Shown one piece after another: positions 16,772 through 25,550 of a stretch of 36,764 nucleotides of DNA. How positions within the stretch are numbered: position 1 is the stretch's first letter; each line of letters begins with the position of its first letter. The notes below the pieces were generated by a model. It was not told the DNA's origin. It did no database searches and saw only the letters and a program-made list of their open reading frames with translations. The position numbers and the translations under genes were made by a program. The stretch is from Candidatus Freyarchaeota archaeon (lineage in GTDB: Archaea > Asgardarchaeota > Jordiarchaeia > Jordiarchaeales > Jordiarchaeaceae), in contig JAUQZE010000048.1 of assembly GCA_030587365.1 (NCBI GenBank), positions 1-36,764 of the forward strand. The letters run 5' to 3'.

Positions 16772-18433
16772 TCAGATTTGTATTAACGGAGGCCCGCTAT
16801 ACCCCCATGCGAGTAGCATTATTCCGTTTATTGAGATAACTATTCCGTATTCTCCGCTGGAGATGAGGTCTGGAACAGCACTGCTAAAGGAGACGGAGGT
16901 TAGGGGTACGTCTGACATTTTGAAGGGCGGGGCATAATACCAAGGGGATAAGGTGTCCACAAGTATGAATTCAAACGGTATTTCTTTGTAGTATGTAGAG
17001 AATGCTAACAGGTTATGTGAGAGATGAGGGAATATGTCATTCTGTGTTGCTACTAAAGTGCCGGGGGGAATTGTCTGAGCGACTGCTTCGAGAACTTGGT
17101 TATGTGCCGTAAACCTTGGTGCTGAGTTTATTGGTGTGTAGGCAACGAAGAAAAGCACACTGGTAGTAATCAATATAATGAGGATTACCAGAATGGGTTT
17201 CTCAACGAATTTTCTCACAGTTTTAAGCATTATTCTTTCGTGTAGTCTGGAATTCGGCTTCTCTTTGTCTAGGTAGGAAAACATTCTTCTAACCGCTGGC
17301 TGTAAGGCCTTGGCCCCGTAGATCGCTGATATGAAAATAAAAGGCATGAGGAGTGCTGGGTACTGGGTTCCCACTGGTACGTAGTGGTTATAAAGCGGGG
17401 AAAGGAGTGATGCGAAGAGCCACGGCGTGGAAATAAGAAGAGACATAGGATTCAGAAGAGAAAGGAAGGCTAGGGGGCCAAGCAACACAAATAGGTAGAA
17501 AGCCTTATTCACTGCTGAAAATGGTATGATGAACATGATCTGCCACACGTAGAGCGGCCGCGTGATCACGCTAATTAGTATACCTGGAAGACCGACGCCG
17601 AGGCCAAGGTAAGTCCACCAAGCAAACTCCTGAAAGCCGTAAAAAATATTGTACATTGCAATAACTTTTCCCGCAAGAATGTACCACCCAATCCCCAATA
17701 GTATGGTTAGGGTGGACACTACCACAGCCTTATCGGTTAGAAGCGTCCTTGGGCTTGACCTTAAACAGCTTATAATTTTCCTCCTGTTTACCCAGAATCC
17801 GTAGAGCCCCATGAAAGCGACTATAAGGGCGATAAGTTCCTTGGTTGATAGTGCGAGAACTAAGAGAGCAAAGTATATCAGATAATCCTTCTTTGTCTTC
17901 GTATTCTTCTTCATATAGTAGAAGGCGGATATTAGAAGAACGGGGGCTAGACATTCTGGGTGGAAATCGTACCAGTTAATCCCTTGCAGTGGGGGGTAAA
18001 TCAGGTATAGGAGGGCGAAAACAAGCCCAGATTGTCTGCTTTTTAACTCGTACTCAGCCAGCCGGTAGACAGGAAAGGCACCAAGTGCTAGGAACAGAGA
18101 TTGGAGAACGAGTAGTGTCAGTGGGCTTGGGTAGATTTTGTAGATGGGGAGGAGGAGTAGGAGTATTGGGTCGAAGTGCGACCTAAAATGAATACCAAAC
18201 TCAACCGTATCATAAAGGAAAAAACCATTCAGCGTTGACCACAAACTCTGTTCGTATAGTCCAAGGTCAGCCGCATAAGTCTGAAAACAGAAATACTTCA
18301 AGATGGTGAAGTAAGAAAACGTGATGGTATAGATTATAACAGCTAAGACAACTAAGTGGTAAGCTTTATTCTCTAAAATGTTAGAAACTCTCACAAGTTT
18401 AGAACTAGGCTCCATGCCCATATCCTGATTCAT
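16772..18433 (-). CDS. DUF2079 polytopic membrane protein
   Basis: A membrane protein of about 11-12 hydrophobic segments. The N-terminal third has hallmarks of the DUF2079 family: DLGLYEQSLWSTLNG, HFRSHFDPILLLLLPIY, ALGAFPVYRLA and the DFHPE motif, all near predicted extracytoplasmic loops. DUF2079 is distantly related to GT-C membrane glycosyltransferases, so a role in transferring a sugar from a lipid carrier is plausible but not shown. The C-terminal 120 residues after the last helix cluster hold ATQNDIFPHLSHN and a periplasmic-like domain typical for the family. It follows the radical SAM gene by 43 bp on the same strand, suggesting one transcript. The start at 18433 gives a short soluble N-terminus before the first helix. 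Confidence 0.82.
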   Translation of the reverse strand: MNQDMGMEPSSKLVRVSNILENKAYHLVVLAVIIYTITFSYFTILKYFCFQTYAADLGLYEQSLWSTLNGFFLYDTVEFGIHFRSHFDPILLLLLPIYKIYPSPLTLLVLQSLFLALGAFPVYRLAEYELKSRQSGLVFALLYLIYPPLQGINWYDFHPECLAPVLLISAFYYMKKNTKTKKDYLIYFALLVLALSTKELIALIVAFMGLYGFWVNRRKIISCLRSSPRTLLTDKAVVVSTLTILLGIGWYILAGKVIAMYNIFYGFQEFAWWTYLGLGVGLPGILISVITRPLYVWQIMFIIPFSAVNKAFYLFVLLGPLAFLSLLNPMSLLISTPWLFASLLSPLYNHYVPVGTQYPALLMPFIFISAIYGAKALQPAVRRMFSYLDKEKPNSRLHERIMLKTVRKFVEKPILVILIILITTSVLFFVAYTPINSAPRFTAHNQVLEAVAQTIPPGTLVATQNDIFPHLSHNLLAFSTYYKEIPFEFILVDTLSPWYYAPPFKMSDVPLTSVSFSSAVPDLISSGEYGIVISINGIMLLAWGYSGPPLIQI

Positions 18434-18476
18434 AACCTACACCAACAACAGTTTTTCACAATTATTGAGTTATAAA

Positions 18477-19628
18477 CTAACTTCGTTTTACAATATTAAT
18501 TTTTTGGTTCTCACCCGTTGCAAAATATTCCAGCTTTCTCTCAATCCTCCAGTGTCCAAACTTGGGAAGTGTTACGAGCGTCTTGGGTGTATGAAGCCAC
18601 TTGCCTAAGGGAACAGTGTATTGTAGAAGTTCGGGCCAGTTGCAGTCTTTACAGAAGTCAGGGAAGTTGCCTTGTAAGAAAATCTTGCGGAGGTTGTTAA
18701 ATTTCTCTCCGTCCCAAACTTCCCTAAAGCTCCTGTTTCTAATGTTACCCATAACTTCTCTACTGTAACAGCAGGGTGTCACATTTCCGTTATGCCAGAT
18801 GTCTGGAGAAATCCAGGGTCGGAAGCAAATGGTATTCTTGGGTTTTTTCGACCACACAAGAAGCAGTTCACTAGCGTTTATTGTAATTCCATACTTCGTA
18901 GCTCTCTTAATCGCCTCTTTCAAGTGTCGGAAGGTTTCAGGTAAGTCTTCCTTACTAACTGGTAGGGAGGGGCCCTGAGGACGGCACTTAACAAATGTGA
19001 CAATATCTGCACTTACCTCGCGGGCTAGTTCAACCATGTCTTTAAGAAGAGCGTAGTTCGTATTCATGATAACGCAGTGTATTTGAATGAGGGGATTCAC
19101 CTGGCCGTGTACCGCCCGAAGTTGAGATAGCTTCTTCATAGTGGAGACAACCTTCTTGAAAGCACCAGGCACCCCTCTAATATCCTCATAAACTTCAGGG
19201 TTAGGACCGTCGACAGAAAACATTACTAAATCCCAGTTCAGTCTAACAAGCTCTCGTATCTTCTGCTCATCTAGGAGTATTCCATTGGTTGTAAGAATAC
19301 CCTCCAGTCCATGCTCCTTAACCCTTCTCATAAGATCGAGTGTATCTTTTCTGAGAAGAGGCTCACCCCCGCCGACGATGTGAATCCGTCTCGTGCCCAT
19401 TTTTGCAAGCTCATCGATCAGAGCGAAGTACTTCTCCGTGGAGAGTTCTTCCCCAATGGACTTTTTCCTCTCCTGATCAGAGATTGCACGTTGAGGACAC
19501 ATCTTACACCTGAGATTACACTGCAATGTGGGTTTAAAATCTACCTCAAGCGGAGAAACAAAGCCACGAGCTCTCCAAACCGAAGCATAGAAAGGAATTA
19601 CATCTCGAAGTCTTACATTCTTAATCAT
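18477..19628 (-). CDS. Radical SAM protein with SPASM-like C-terminal domain
   Basis: A radical SAM enzyme. The [4Fe-4S] cluster that cleaves SAM is held by C37-xxx-C41-xx-C44 in QCNLRCKMCPQ, and GGGEP (86-90) binds the SAM amino group. The C-terminal part has C268, C286-C287 in GNVTPCCYSR, and C326/C329 in DFCKDCNWP, the pattern of a SPASM-type auxiliary cluster. GNIRNRSFREVWDG is also typical of SPASM proteins. Such enzymes modify peptides, proteins, lipids or sugars; no small precursor peptide is seen beside it. It lies directly upstream of the DUF2079 gene on the same strand. A minus-strand TATA-like TTTATATTCC lies near 19671-19680. Confidence 0.85.
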   Translation of the reverse strand: MIKNVRLRDVIPFYASVWRARGFVSPLEVDFKPTLQCNLRCKMCPQRAISDQERKKSIGEELSTEKYFALIDELAKMGTRRIHIVGGGEPLLRKDTLDLMRRVKEHGLEGILTTNGILLDEQKIRELVRLNWDLVMFSVDGPNPEVYEDIRGVPGAFKKVVSTMKKLSQLRAVHGQVNPLIQIHCVIMNTNYALLKDMVELAREVSADIVTFVKCRPQGPSLPVSKEDLPETFRHLKEAIKRATKYGITINASELLLVWSKKPKNTICFRPWISPDIWHNGNVTPCCYSREVMGNIRNRSFREVWDGEKFNNLRKIFLQGNFPDFCKDCNWPELLQYTVPLGKWLHTPKTLVTLPKFGHWRIERKLEYFATGENQKINIVKRS

Positions 19629-19988
19629 TAAAGAACCGCCATGTGCAAAACTGAAGATAAAAGATTTAGGGAATATAAATAAATGTTTTGTGGTGAAAAA
19701 AGCTATCCTGTGATTCCGTAGCTTCCTTAAATAGCTGTCTCAAAATAATTGTTAACCGAATCAATATTTTGCCCATAGACTCTTCAAATGTTGCCCGAAT
19801 AACCTCTAAAAGTAGTAAGACAGCAAAAAACATGGTAAAAGCCTTTTCATGCCTTCAAAAAATCAAATACCAACGCTTCTAATCAAAAATTATAAAAACT
19901 TTTCTTTAAAACCAATTTTTACAGCACCAGCTTGGTAGCGTAATTTTTTTAAGGGTAATTGACCCAATCTTTGAGAGGTGTACCTAGA
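19629..19988. other. Divergent intergenic region
   Basis: No gene is visible. A minus-strand TATA-like box near 19671-19680 serves the radical SAM gene. A plus-strand AAATTATAAAAAC near 19885-19897 could serve the membrane protease gene. The ribosome-binding stretch GAGAGGTG at 19973-19980 decides that gene's start. Confidence 0.35.
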
Positions 19989-22484
19989 ATGATTTCCTTG
20001 CTTTCAGAAAAGAGGAGACTCTTCTGTTTTCTGGGAATACTTGTGGCTTTGGCTGGCCTCTCGCTCAGTGATCTGCAGCCAACGGTTACGGTACCCGCGT
20101 TTTCGTACGTTTCTTTTTCGGGGCGGATTGTCTGGAGTTCCGCCGGTTTTGCCATCTTTCTAGCTGGCGACCTGCTGTTTTTCACTTCGCTGGTGCTTTT
20201 ACTTGAGGGAAAGAAGATTCGGGAAGCATGGGTGGCCCAGATTAGTAAGGCTGGGCTTTTTACTTTAGCGTTCCTGATTCTTGTGCAGAGAACGAGCGGA
20301 TACACCTCCTTAGAGGGCCCCGGTTTCGGCGTTTCGGTCTACCTTGAGAACTTTTACACGGATATGACTCAGTACCTTATTCTATTCTCAATCTTCACTA
20401 CGCTCACCCTTGTTACGGCTGCAGATTTCCTCCTTAGGAGGGATACGACTGAGAAACCTAGCGAGCATTTCTACCTGTCCACTGGGATATGTAACTTTGC
20501 TCTCGGAACCGTCATGGCTGCCTCAGTTCTCCTGAAAGGCTCAAATTACTCCTTCTACCCTTTCCTGGGCAATTTCTATTTCTACACGCAACAATACCTC
20601 TTTAAAACTGTCGACGCCTTCGAGACTCTCGGTATATTCACAGCGGCTCTCGGCTGTGCAATAATAGCTTTCAAAGGGAACCCCCCTCAAATTCATAAGC
20701 GTTGGATCGTAGTCGGCGCCACCCTATTGATGACCGCCGCTCCATTAAACTTCACCCCAATCCAGATATGGATAGAACAGAGCGTTTTCAATTCCTCACT
20801 TCTCGCTTCCTTCAACTTGGGAAAAATTGACTCAATCTTCCCCCTGAACCTCAACTTCTTTACTTATATCTCACTAATAATTTTTATGATCGGTATGCTG
20901 GTCTACCTCCGCGTTTCAAAGCTGAAAATGATTGCCCTTACGGGCTTCGTAGTGTACATGTACTTCTTCCCTAGTTTAAGTTATAGTGTTCTGAGCAGAT
21001 ATGAACAACCCCTCACTCCAACAATCCCACCATCCATCTACGCTGGACTTGCGGTGGTTCTAGCAGTAACCGCAATACCTGTGGCTTCACAGTGGAGCAT
21101 ACTTGACTCTATCCGAGGAATGTTCAAGTCTTCAAAAACTGCTGTCCTGCTCATAGTCGCAGGGTCACTACTTGCTTACTTAATATTTACGGGCGGCATG
21201 GTTGCCTCCACGCCTCAACCTACGGCTCAACAGATGCCTGTGGCTCAGCAGAAACTAAACCCCGACGACAAAATTGACCCTCGCCTCTTGAACCTTTCAT
21301 CGCCTACGGGATTAGTTCCCGTCATACTGAGATTTAGAAGTCCAATTTCAAATGAGAGCATGGACAGCCTAAAAAACCTCAACGATTCTTACATCTTCCA
21401 GTTCAACGATATTGATGTCTATGAGGATAAGTGCTACTATGCTATTCACGGAAACGTAAATGCCACAACAACGGGTCCAAACTTCCTGCAGACGCTTAGA
21501 GAATTGGTTGTGAACTACACATTAAGCTACCTACTTTACAATGAGGGTTCAAGTCCTCCAGATATCGAAAACCACTATATAGATTACTTCTATGTGGATG
21601 CGGATATACTTCATGCATTGAATTTAACGGGTCGGGGAACAACAGTAGCTATCATTGACTCAGGGATAAATGACTATCTGGAAGATATAAAGGGCAAAAC
21701 GGCGAGCAGAATAATCTACCAGGTGAACTTCCTCACAAGACAGGAGGGGGATCCCCTAATAGTTGGAGATATTACCCCTGAGAGTTTCCCAAGCCATGCA
21801 ACTCATATCGCAGCTTTGATGGCAGGAGCTAAAGGCATAGCACCTGAAGCAAACATCATAGATCTTAAGGTTAAATCAGATAATGGACAGATCTACTATA
21901 CGACTTATACCTACATTACTGAGGCAATATACTGGTGCATTAGTAACAAGGATAGATTCAATATCTCTGTGATTAACCTCGCCGTAGGCAACAGTGATCA
22001 ACTCTATGGATCCCTAACGGAGGCTGTGGACAGAGCCTTCCTCAACGGCATTGTCGTGATAACAGGAGCAGGCTCAAGGGATTTTAAAAGGGAACGTATT
22101 ATGGGAGCATTGATGACACCCGCAATAGCTGACTGGGGAATAACTGTAGCGGCAACTAATGATTATTTTGACCGCTCTTGGTCTCCCATAAGCCCTACGG
22201 GTCCCTCTCCCCACTGGTATTTTCTGAAACCCGATATTTCAGCTCCGATCCTGTACACAAGTAGTGCCACAGGATTAGTTTCAGGAGCAGCACTACTCCT
22301 CGTCCAGCAGTGTAACGAAGAAGGAATTCCACCAGTTCTTAGGGCTGCCATGATTCGCTGGGCGCTCATATCGGGAGCACAAGAATACGACCTCGGCCCC
22401 CCGGGATGGGATATTCTGTTCGGTTTCGGGAGAGTTAACGCCCTCAGCTCCTACCTGTTTCTGAAGAACCACTTGACACTCTAG
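19989..22484 (+). CDS. Multipass membrane protein fused to a divergent subtilisin-like (S8) protease domain
   Basis: GAGAGGTG eight bases ahead of ATG 19989 fixes the start; the open frame runs ten codons further up to a TTG at 19959. Residue numbers below count from that TTG. The first 410 residues hold about ten membrane segments. A short Gln/Pro/Thr linker and a prodomain-like stretch (about 440-545) lead to a subtilase domain (about 546-835). The triad is readable: D567 in VAIIDSGIN, H613 in PSHATHIAALMAG, and S768 in the block aligning with GTSMAAP. VINLAVG and GRVNAL at the end are further subtilase marks. Two departures stand out: the serine block reads YTSSATGLVSG, and the oxyanion-hole Asn of AAxGN is Ser (S706 in GAGSRDF). 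Activity may be weak or altered. The protease domain most likely faces outside. No partner gene is evident. Confidence 0.8.
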   Translation: MISLLSEKRRLFCFLGILVALAGLSLSDLQPTVTVPAFSYVSFSGRIVWSSAGFAIFLAGDLLFFTSLVLLLEGKKIREAWVAQISKAGLFTLAFLILVQRTSGYTSLEGPGFGVSVYLENFYTDMTQYLILFSIFTTLTLVTAADFLLRRDTTEKPSEHFYLSTGICNFALGTVMAASVLLKGSNYSFYPFLGNFYFYTQQYLFKTVDAFETLGIFTAALGCAIIAFKGNPPQIHKRWIVVGATLLMTAAPLNFTPIQIWIEQSVFNSSLLASFNLGKIDSIFPLNLNFFTYISLIIFMIGMLVYLRVSKLKMIALTGFVVYMYFFPSLSYSVLSRYEQPLTPTIPPSIYAGLAVVLAVTAIPVASQWSILDSIRGMFKSSKTAVLLIVAGSLLAYLIFTGGMVASTPQPTAQQMPVAQQKLNPDDKIDPRLLNLSSPTGLVPVILRFRSPISNESMDSLKNLNDSYIFQFNDIDVYEDKCYYAIHGNVNATTTGPNFLQTLRELVVNYTLSYLLYNEGSSPPDIENHYIDYFYVDADILHALNLTGRGTTVAIIDSGINDYLEDIKGKTASRIIYQVNFLTRQEGDPLIVGDITPESFPSHATHIAALMAGAKGIAPEANIIDLKVKSDNGQIYYTTYTYITEAIYWCISNKDRFNISVINLAVGNSDQLYGSLTEAVDRAFLNGIVVITGAGSRDFKRERIMGALMTPAIADWGITVAATNDYFDRSWSPISPTGPSPHWYFLKPDISAPILYTSSATGLVSGAALLLVQQCNEEGIPPVLRAAMIRWALISGAQEYDLGPPGWDILFGFGRVNALSSYLFLKNHLTL

Positions 22485-22492
22485 TCCTTCCA

Positions 22493-22590
22493 ATTGTTTT
22501 TCTTTCCCTTTCCTTTTTTCTCTCTCAAAATCAACCTCATCTTGTCTCTTATTTCTTCACTCACCACTTCTTCTTTTTCTTTTCCCTGCT
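22493..22590 (+). terminator. Pyrimidine/T-rich terminator tract
   Basis: Immediately after the protease stop, the plus strand runs almost purely T and C for about 100 bases, with T5-T6 clusters near 22496-22530. Archaeal RNA polymerase ends transcription at such T-rich runs without needing a hairpin. The reverse strand is polypurine. Confidence 0.5.
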
Positions 22591-22665
22591 AAACCTAGTA
22601 GATCCACTTAAAACTTGCATCAGTATTGTATTCTATACTTGTTTATTTTCTTCGACCATTCCCTC

Positions 22666-22857
22666 TCACGTATTTTTATGAGCTTCAGTGCTATCTTTCA
22701 GTACCACTTGAGTCTCTTTTTCACGTTCTCTCTTATTAAAACAAGAAGGAGTAAGTTGAGCGCTTTCAGCCAGATCCTTGACCAACTGTTCTGTTATTTT
22801 TAGGGGCTTCAATGAGCGATACGCCCTTCTCTCATTTATTGCTTGTTTTACATCCAT
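22666..22857 (-). pseudogene. Nitroreductase-family gene, truncated after about 41 codons
   Basis: The first 41 residues (MDVKQAINERRAYRS, then ITEQLVKDLAESAQLTPSCFN) match the N-terminus of the flavin-dependent nitroreductase family, which usually has ERRAYRSLxP and SxxPSCFNNQPW. After SCFN (about 22735) the conserved NQPWRF block and the rest of the roughly 170-200-residue enzyme are absent. The frame continues with a charged, unrelated tail to a stop at 22666. The start signals look intact: GAGAAGGT before the ATG and CATATATAGCAT at about 22883-22894 as TATA box. No other frame down to 22490 restores the family. This is a remnant, broken by deletion or insertion, and unlikely to give an active enzyme. 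Confidence 0.7.
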
Positions 22858-22935
22858 AAAACCTTCTCAAAAATTATTTCTAAATATGCTATATATGAAA
22901 AGTTAGCTTATAGAAAATTTTTCGGAGCGGATAAA

Positions 22936-22951
22936 GCTCTAGTAATAGAGC
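22936..22951. repeat. Perfect hairpin with GUAA tetraloop
   Basis: GCTCTA-GTAA-TAGAGC folds into a 6-bp stem capped by a GNRA-type loop. It lies in the 197-bp gap between the nitroreductase remnant and the first AP gene. Function unknown; nothing else is seen in that gap. Confidence 0.4.
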
Positions 22952-23054
22952 AAGTCCTATTGCTTTCTCCTCGTTATTGAAGAATATTCGTCTAATAAGT
23001 TCTTAGAGACCGGAACTCTTCCACTTGATAATAAAATAAAGATTGCGTGTTCTG

Positions 23055-24656
23055 TTATATCTTTCCTTCCCGCTTCAACTTTTTGATTTTGGCTTTTATT
23101 TTCTCCTCTTCTGATTTGTTGTAGTTGCATGAATATACGTAAATAGGTTTTCTCTTGGCTGGTTCCGAATCCGGTTCGAATATCTCCATTAGTACTCTGC
23201 CATCCAGGTCGTTCTGCATTGGTAAGTCGAAGATGTGGAGTATTGTTGGAGCTATATCGTAGATTTTAGCATTTTCTATTTTGCAGCCTTTTTTGATGTC
23301 TTTACCGTGTGCAAGGAAGATGCCGTTTAGCCTATGAGTGCCAGAAAGTCTATTTGGGCTCCTGTAATCCTCAAATAAAGATCTATCAAAATTCTCCTCT
23401 AAAATCGCACAGCGCCAGTCGTTTATAGTGAACATTATGTCGGGTGCAAGGTGTATTTTGTCTCCATTGTAAATTTTTTCGGGTTCATAAATGGTGACTT
23501 TTACATGTTTTTTGATGTCATTGCTCAGCCCTTGCAGGTCATTCATAATTTTCATTTTTATCGCCTTAAATCTCTCTGAATTCTTTATTTTTGAATTAAT
23601 GTAGATTCCACCTAAGTTAATGCTATGACCTAGACAATATGCTGCTGACCTGTCGTAATCTATAAGATCTTCATAGCCGGGAAGCATACTTTTGTAACCT
23701 TTAATTATCAGTTTATTTGGAATGAATCTCACTATTTTAAACCATCTATTTATTAGAAGCATTAATTGGAATAATTTTCTTTTTACTTTTGATCCAACTG
23801 TAGTCTTTTTCTTTACCAGATAGCCTTTTTTCTCAAGCCATTTAGTCAAGTTAAAAAACTGATCTAGTGGGCCAAAGCCATGATCTGAAACAATTAGAAG
23901 GTTTGCTTCGAAATTCATTAACTGACTGAGAAAACCATCAATTTTTTGGAAGAACTTTTCGAATTCTTCCGCATATTTTAGAGATGTATCTTGGTCGTAC
24001 AGAGGATGGCTTTCGTCTATGTGCTTCCACATTTTATGCTGAATCCAGTCCGTAGCTGAGCAAACGTATATAAAAAATTGCCAGTCCTTTGTTTTTAAAA
24101 GATGCAAAACAATCCCAAATTGTTTATCCGTTGTAATATTCAAATCTCTAAGAAAAAGTTCCATGTTGTCGTATTTTGGTTTTCCAAATTGTATTATAGG
24201 TGCGTACCCCCCAAAAATTTTATCAAGCTCCTCTTCAAGCTCTTTAGGATATGTGATTTTTGAGTCAATGGGAGAACCCACGCCTGAAATCATAAAACCG
24301 TTAATTCTGTAGGGAGGGTAAGTTATCGGGTATGAAGCCATCCCCACTTTGTAACCATTCATACTCAAATAGTCCCATACAGCTTGTCCTCTGTAGCATC
24401 CCGAAAACACGGGTTTAAGCCCTAATTCCTCACCTTCTTTGTTTAATAAATCGTAAACCCCAAGTTTCCCCGGATTTTTGCCAGTAGCAAGTGAAATCCA
24501 TGCTGGACTTGTAATTGGTGGTATCGTTGATTCCAATGAGCCATAAGCACCATTTTCTATAAGCTTTTTGAAATTGGGTAACTTATTCTCCTTAATTAAA
24601 GGCATTAATACGTCCCAAGTTGCTCCGTCCAAACCAATTACCATGGTTTTCTTCAT
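23055..24656 (-). CDS. Alkaline-phosphatase-superfamily phosphodiesterase, paralog 1
   Basis: A cytoplasmic type I phosphodiesterase/nucleotide pyrophosphatase-like member of the AP superfamily. The two-metal site is complete, counted from ATG 24656: D10 in VIGLDGATW, nucleophile T49 in PITSPAW, D203 and H207 in ATDWIQHKMW, D258-H259 in SDHGFG, and H441 in SGTHRLNG. TGKNPGKLGVYD is a recurrent block of archaeal members. The sulfatase C-x-P-x-R formylglycine motif is absent, so it is not a classical sulfatase. No signal peptide or membrane anchor is seen. The lysine-rich tail SEEEKIKAKIKKLKREGKI resembles those of AP paralog 3 and of the RHH protein at 30701. An in-frame TTG at 24668 is an alternative start. 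The substrate is unknown; context suggests sulfur-nucleotide or glycan chemistry. Confidence 0.82.
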   Translation of the reverse strand: MKKTMVIGLDGATWDVLMPLIKENKLPNFKKLIENGAYGSLESTIPPITSPAWISLATGKNPGKLGVYDLLNKEGEELGLKPVFSGCYRGQAVWDYLSMNGYKVGMASYPITYPPYRINGFMISGVGSPIDSKITYPKELEEELDKIFGGYAPIIQFGKPKYDNMELFLRDLNITTDKQFGIVLHLLKTKDWQFFIYVCSATDWIQHKMWKHIDESHPLYDQDTSLKYAEEFEKFFQKIDGFLSQLMNFEANLLIVSDHGFGPLDQFFNLTKWLEKKGYLVKKKTTVGSKVKRKLFQLMLLINRWFKIVRFIPNKLIIKGYKSMLPGYEDLIDYDRSAAYCLGHSINLGGIYINSKIKNSERFKAIKMKIMNDLQGLSNDIKKHVKVTIYEPEKIYNGDKIHLAPDIMFTINDWRCAILEENFDRSLFEDYRSPNRLSGTHRLNGIFLAHGKDIKKGCKIENAKIYDIAPTILHIFDLPMQNDLDGRVLMEIFEPDSEPAKRKPIYVYSCNYNKSEEEKIKAKIKKLKREGKI

Positions 24657-24845
24657 TCTGATACGCAAGTCCTAAAATAATTTTCATCGCAACCTTTTCC
24701 AAAATAACAATTTCTAATTATGAAACTTTCCTTATTCATTTATTTTTAACAACTTATAAATTACACTCTCTTCCTCATTTAATTTTAAATTTTTAATGGC
24801 AATCTGCTTTAGGACAAAAATTATGCATTCAATGTCTCTATGAAA

Positions 24846-24878
24846 GGTATCTCCTAAGTATTCCCGGTAGGAGATCCT
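24846..24878. repeat. Stem-loop, 8-bp perfect arms extended by 3 bp
   Basis: ATCTCCTA (24849-24856) pairs with TAGGAGAT (24868-24875). Beyond a one-base bulge, AGG and CCT add three more pairs. The loop is 11 bases. It lies about 190 bp upstream of AP paralog 1, in the gap with no gene. Confidence 0.45.
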
Positions 24879-25072
24879 CTTCAGTTGGCACAAAGTAATA
24901 GGTATATTATTCTGGGGGTTAAGTTAACTAGTATTTTAGTCTAAATGGTAACGCCTTCTTCTGACTTCGTTTGGCCTTCTACTAATATACTGTAAACTAC
25001 GTATAGTAGTGCTTACTAATATATTTTTCCGCGATTCTCTCATTCAGGAATTTTCTTCTTAATTCCTTCTTC

Positions 25073-25094
25073 GTATAGAACACGGAGTCTATAC
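25073..25094 (+). repeat. Hairpin followed by T-run
   Basis: GTATAGA (25073-25079) and TCTATAC (25088-25094) are perfect inverted arms around an 8-base loop, followed at once by TTTTTATAA on the plus strand. This could be a terminator-like hairpin or an operator. No gene ends just upstream on the plus strand. Confidence 0.4.
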
Positions 25095-25234
25095 TTTTTA
25101 TAAATTAGTTTTAAGGCATCTTACAGAACTCTGTCAAAGTATTCTGGAAAGGAATTCCTAATAGATACAAAAAAGTACGGATGTTTTTAATAATAAAATC
25201 GCTTAAAAATCGGGCGAGGAAGATTAGATCTGTT

Positions 25235-25338
25235 TAACGGTACGCCCATCTCTGAAATCATAATACCAGTATAATCTCATCAGGAGGATAGGAGAAGGGG
25301 GTGTTCAATAAAATAGAGTGTTTTTCATATTTTGATAG
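25235..25338 (-). pseudogene. Decayed fragment of a fourth AP-superfamily gene
   Basis: On the minus strand, 25338-25282 reads LSKYEKHSILLNTPFSYPP. This aligns without gaps to LSEKGLKSCVVGVPPSYPP of AP paralog 2 (8 of 19 identical, same spacing to YPP). After a frame change, 25264-25235 reads IMISEMGVPL, matching FMISGVGSP of paralog 1 at the expected distance. No further extension is convincing on either side. It is a short relic of the same family as the three intact genes, lying between paralog 1 and cinA. Confidence 0.55.
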
Positions 25339-25550
25339 GGTTCTCCATAGGAAGTAGGGGTAATGCATAGTTGGTCGTTGGATAGAGTATTAGAATCGTT
25401 GCTATTAGTGTCGGTAGGCTCGTGTTTTTTTGGTTTTGGGAGAGCTTCCTGAGGATTGTGAGTATCGTATTTGTAGGGGTTTGCTTTGTTTTAGGGTTTT
25501 AATAAAATTTTATGTTTGTCTAATGAGTTGTTTTTATTTGTTTTGTCTTT

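Larger units (their letters stand above)
24657..25234. other. Long intergenic stretch with several inverted repeats
   Basis: No intact gene is visible. The stretch holds two strong hairpins (listed separately), a small ACTAC-GTATA-GTAGT repeat near 24995-25010, and two near-identical CTACTAATATA / TTACTAATATA stretches around 24975-25025. It includes the upstream region of AP paralog 1. It is probably old coding sequence in decay mixed with regulatory DNA. Confidence 0.35.
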
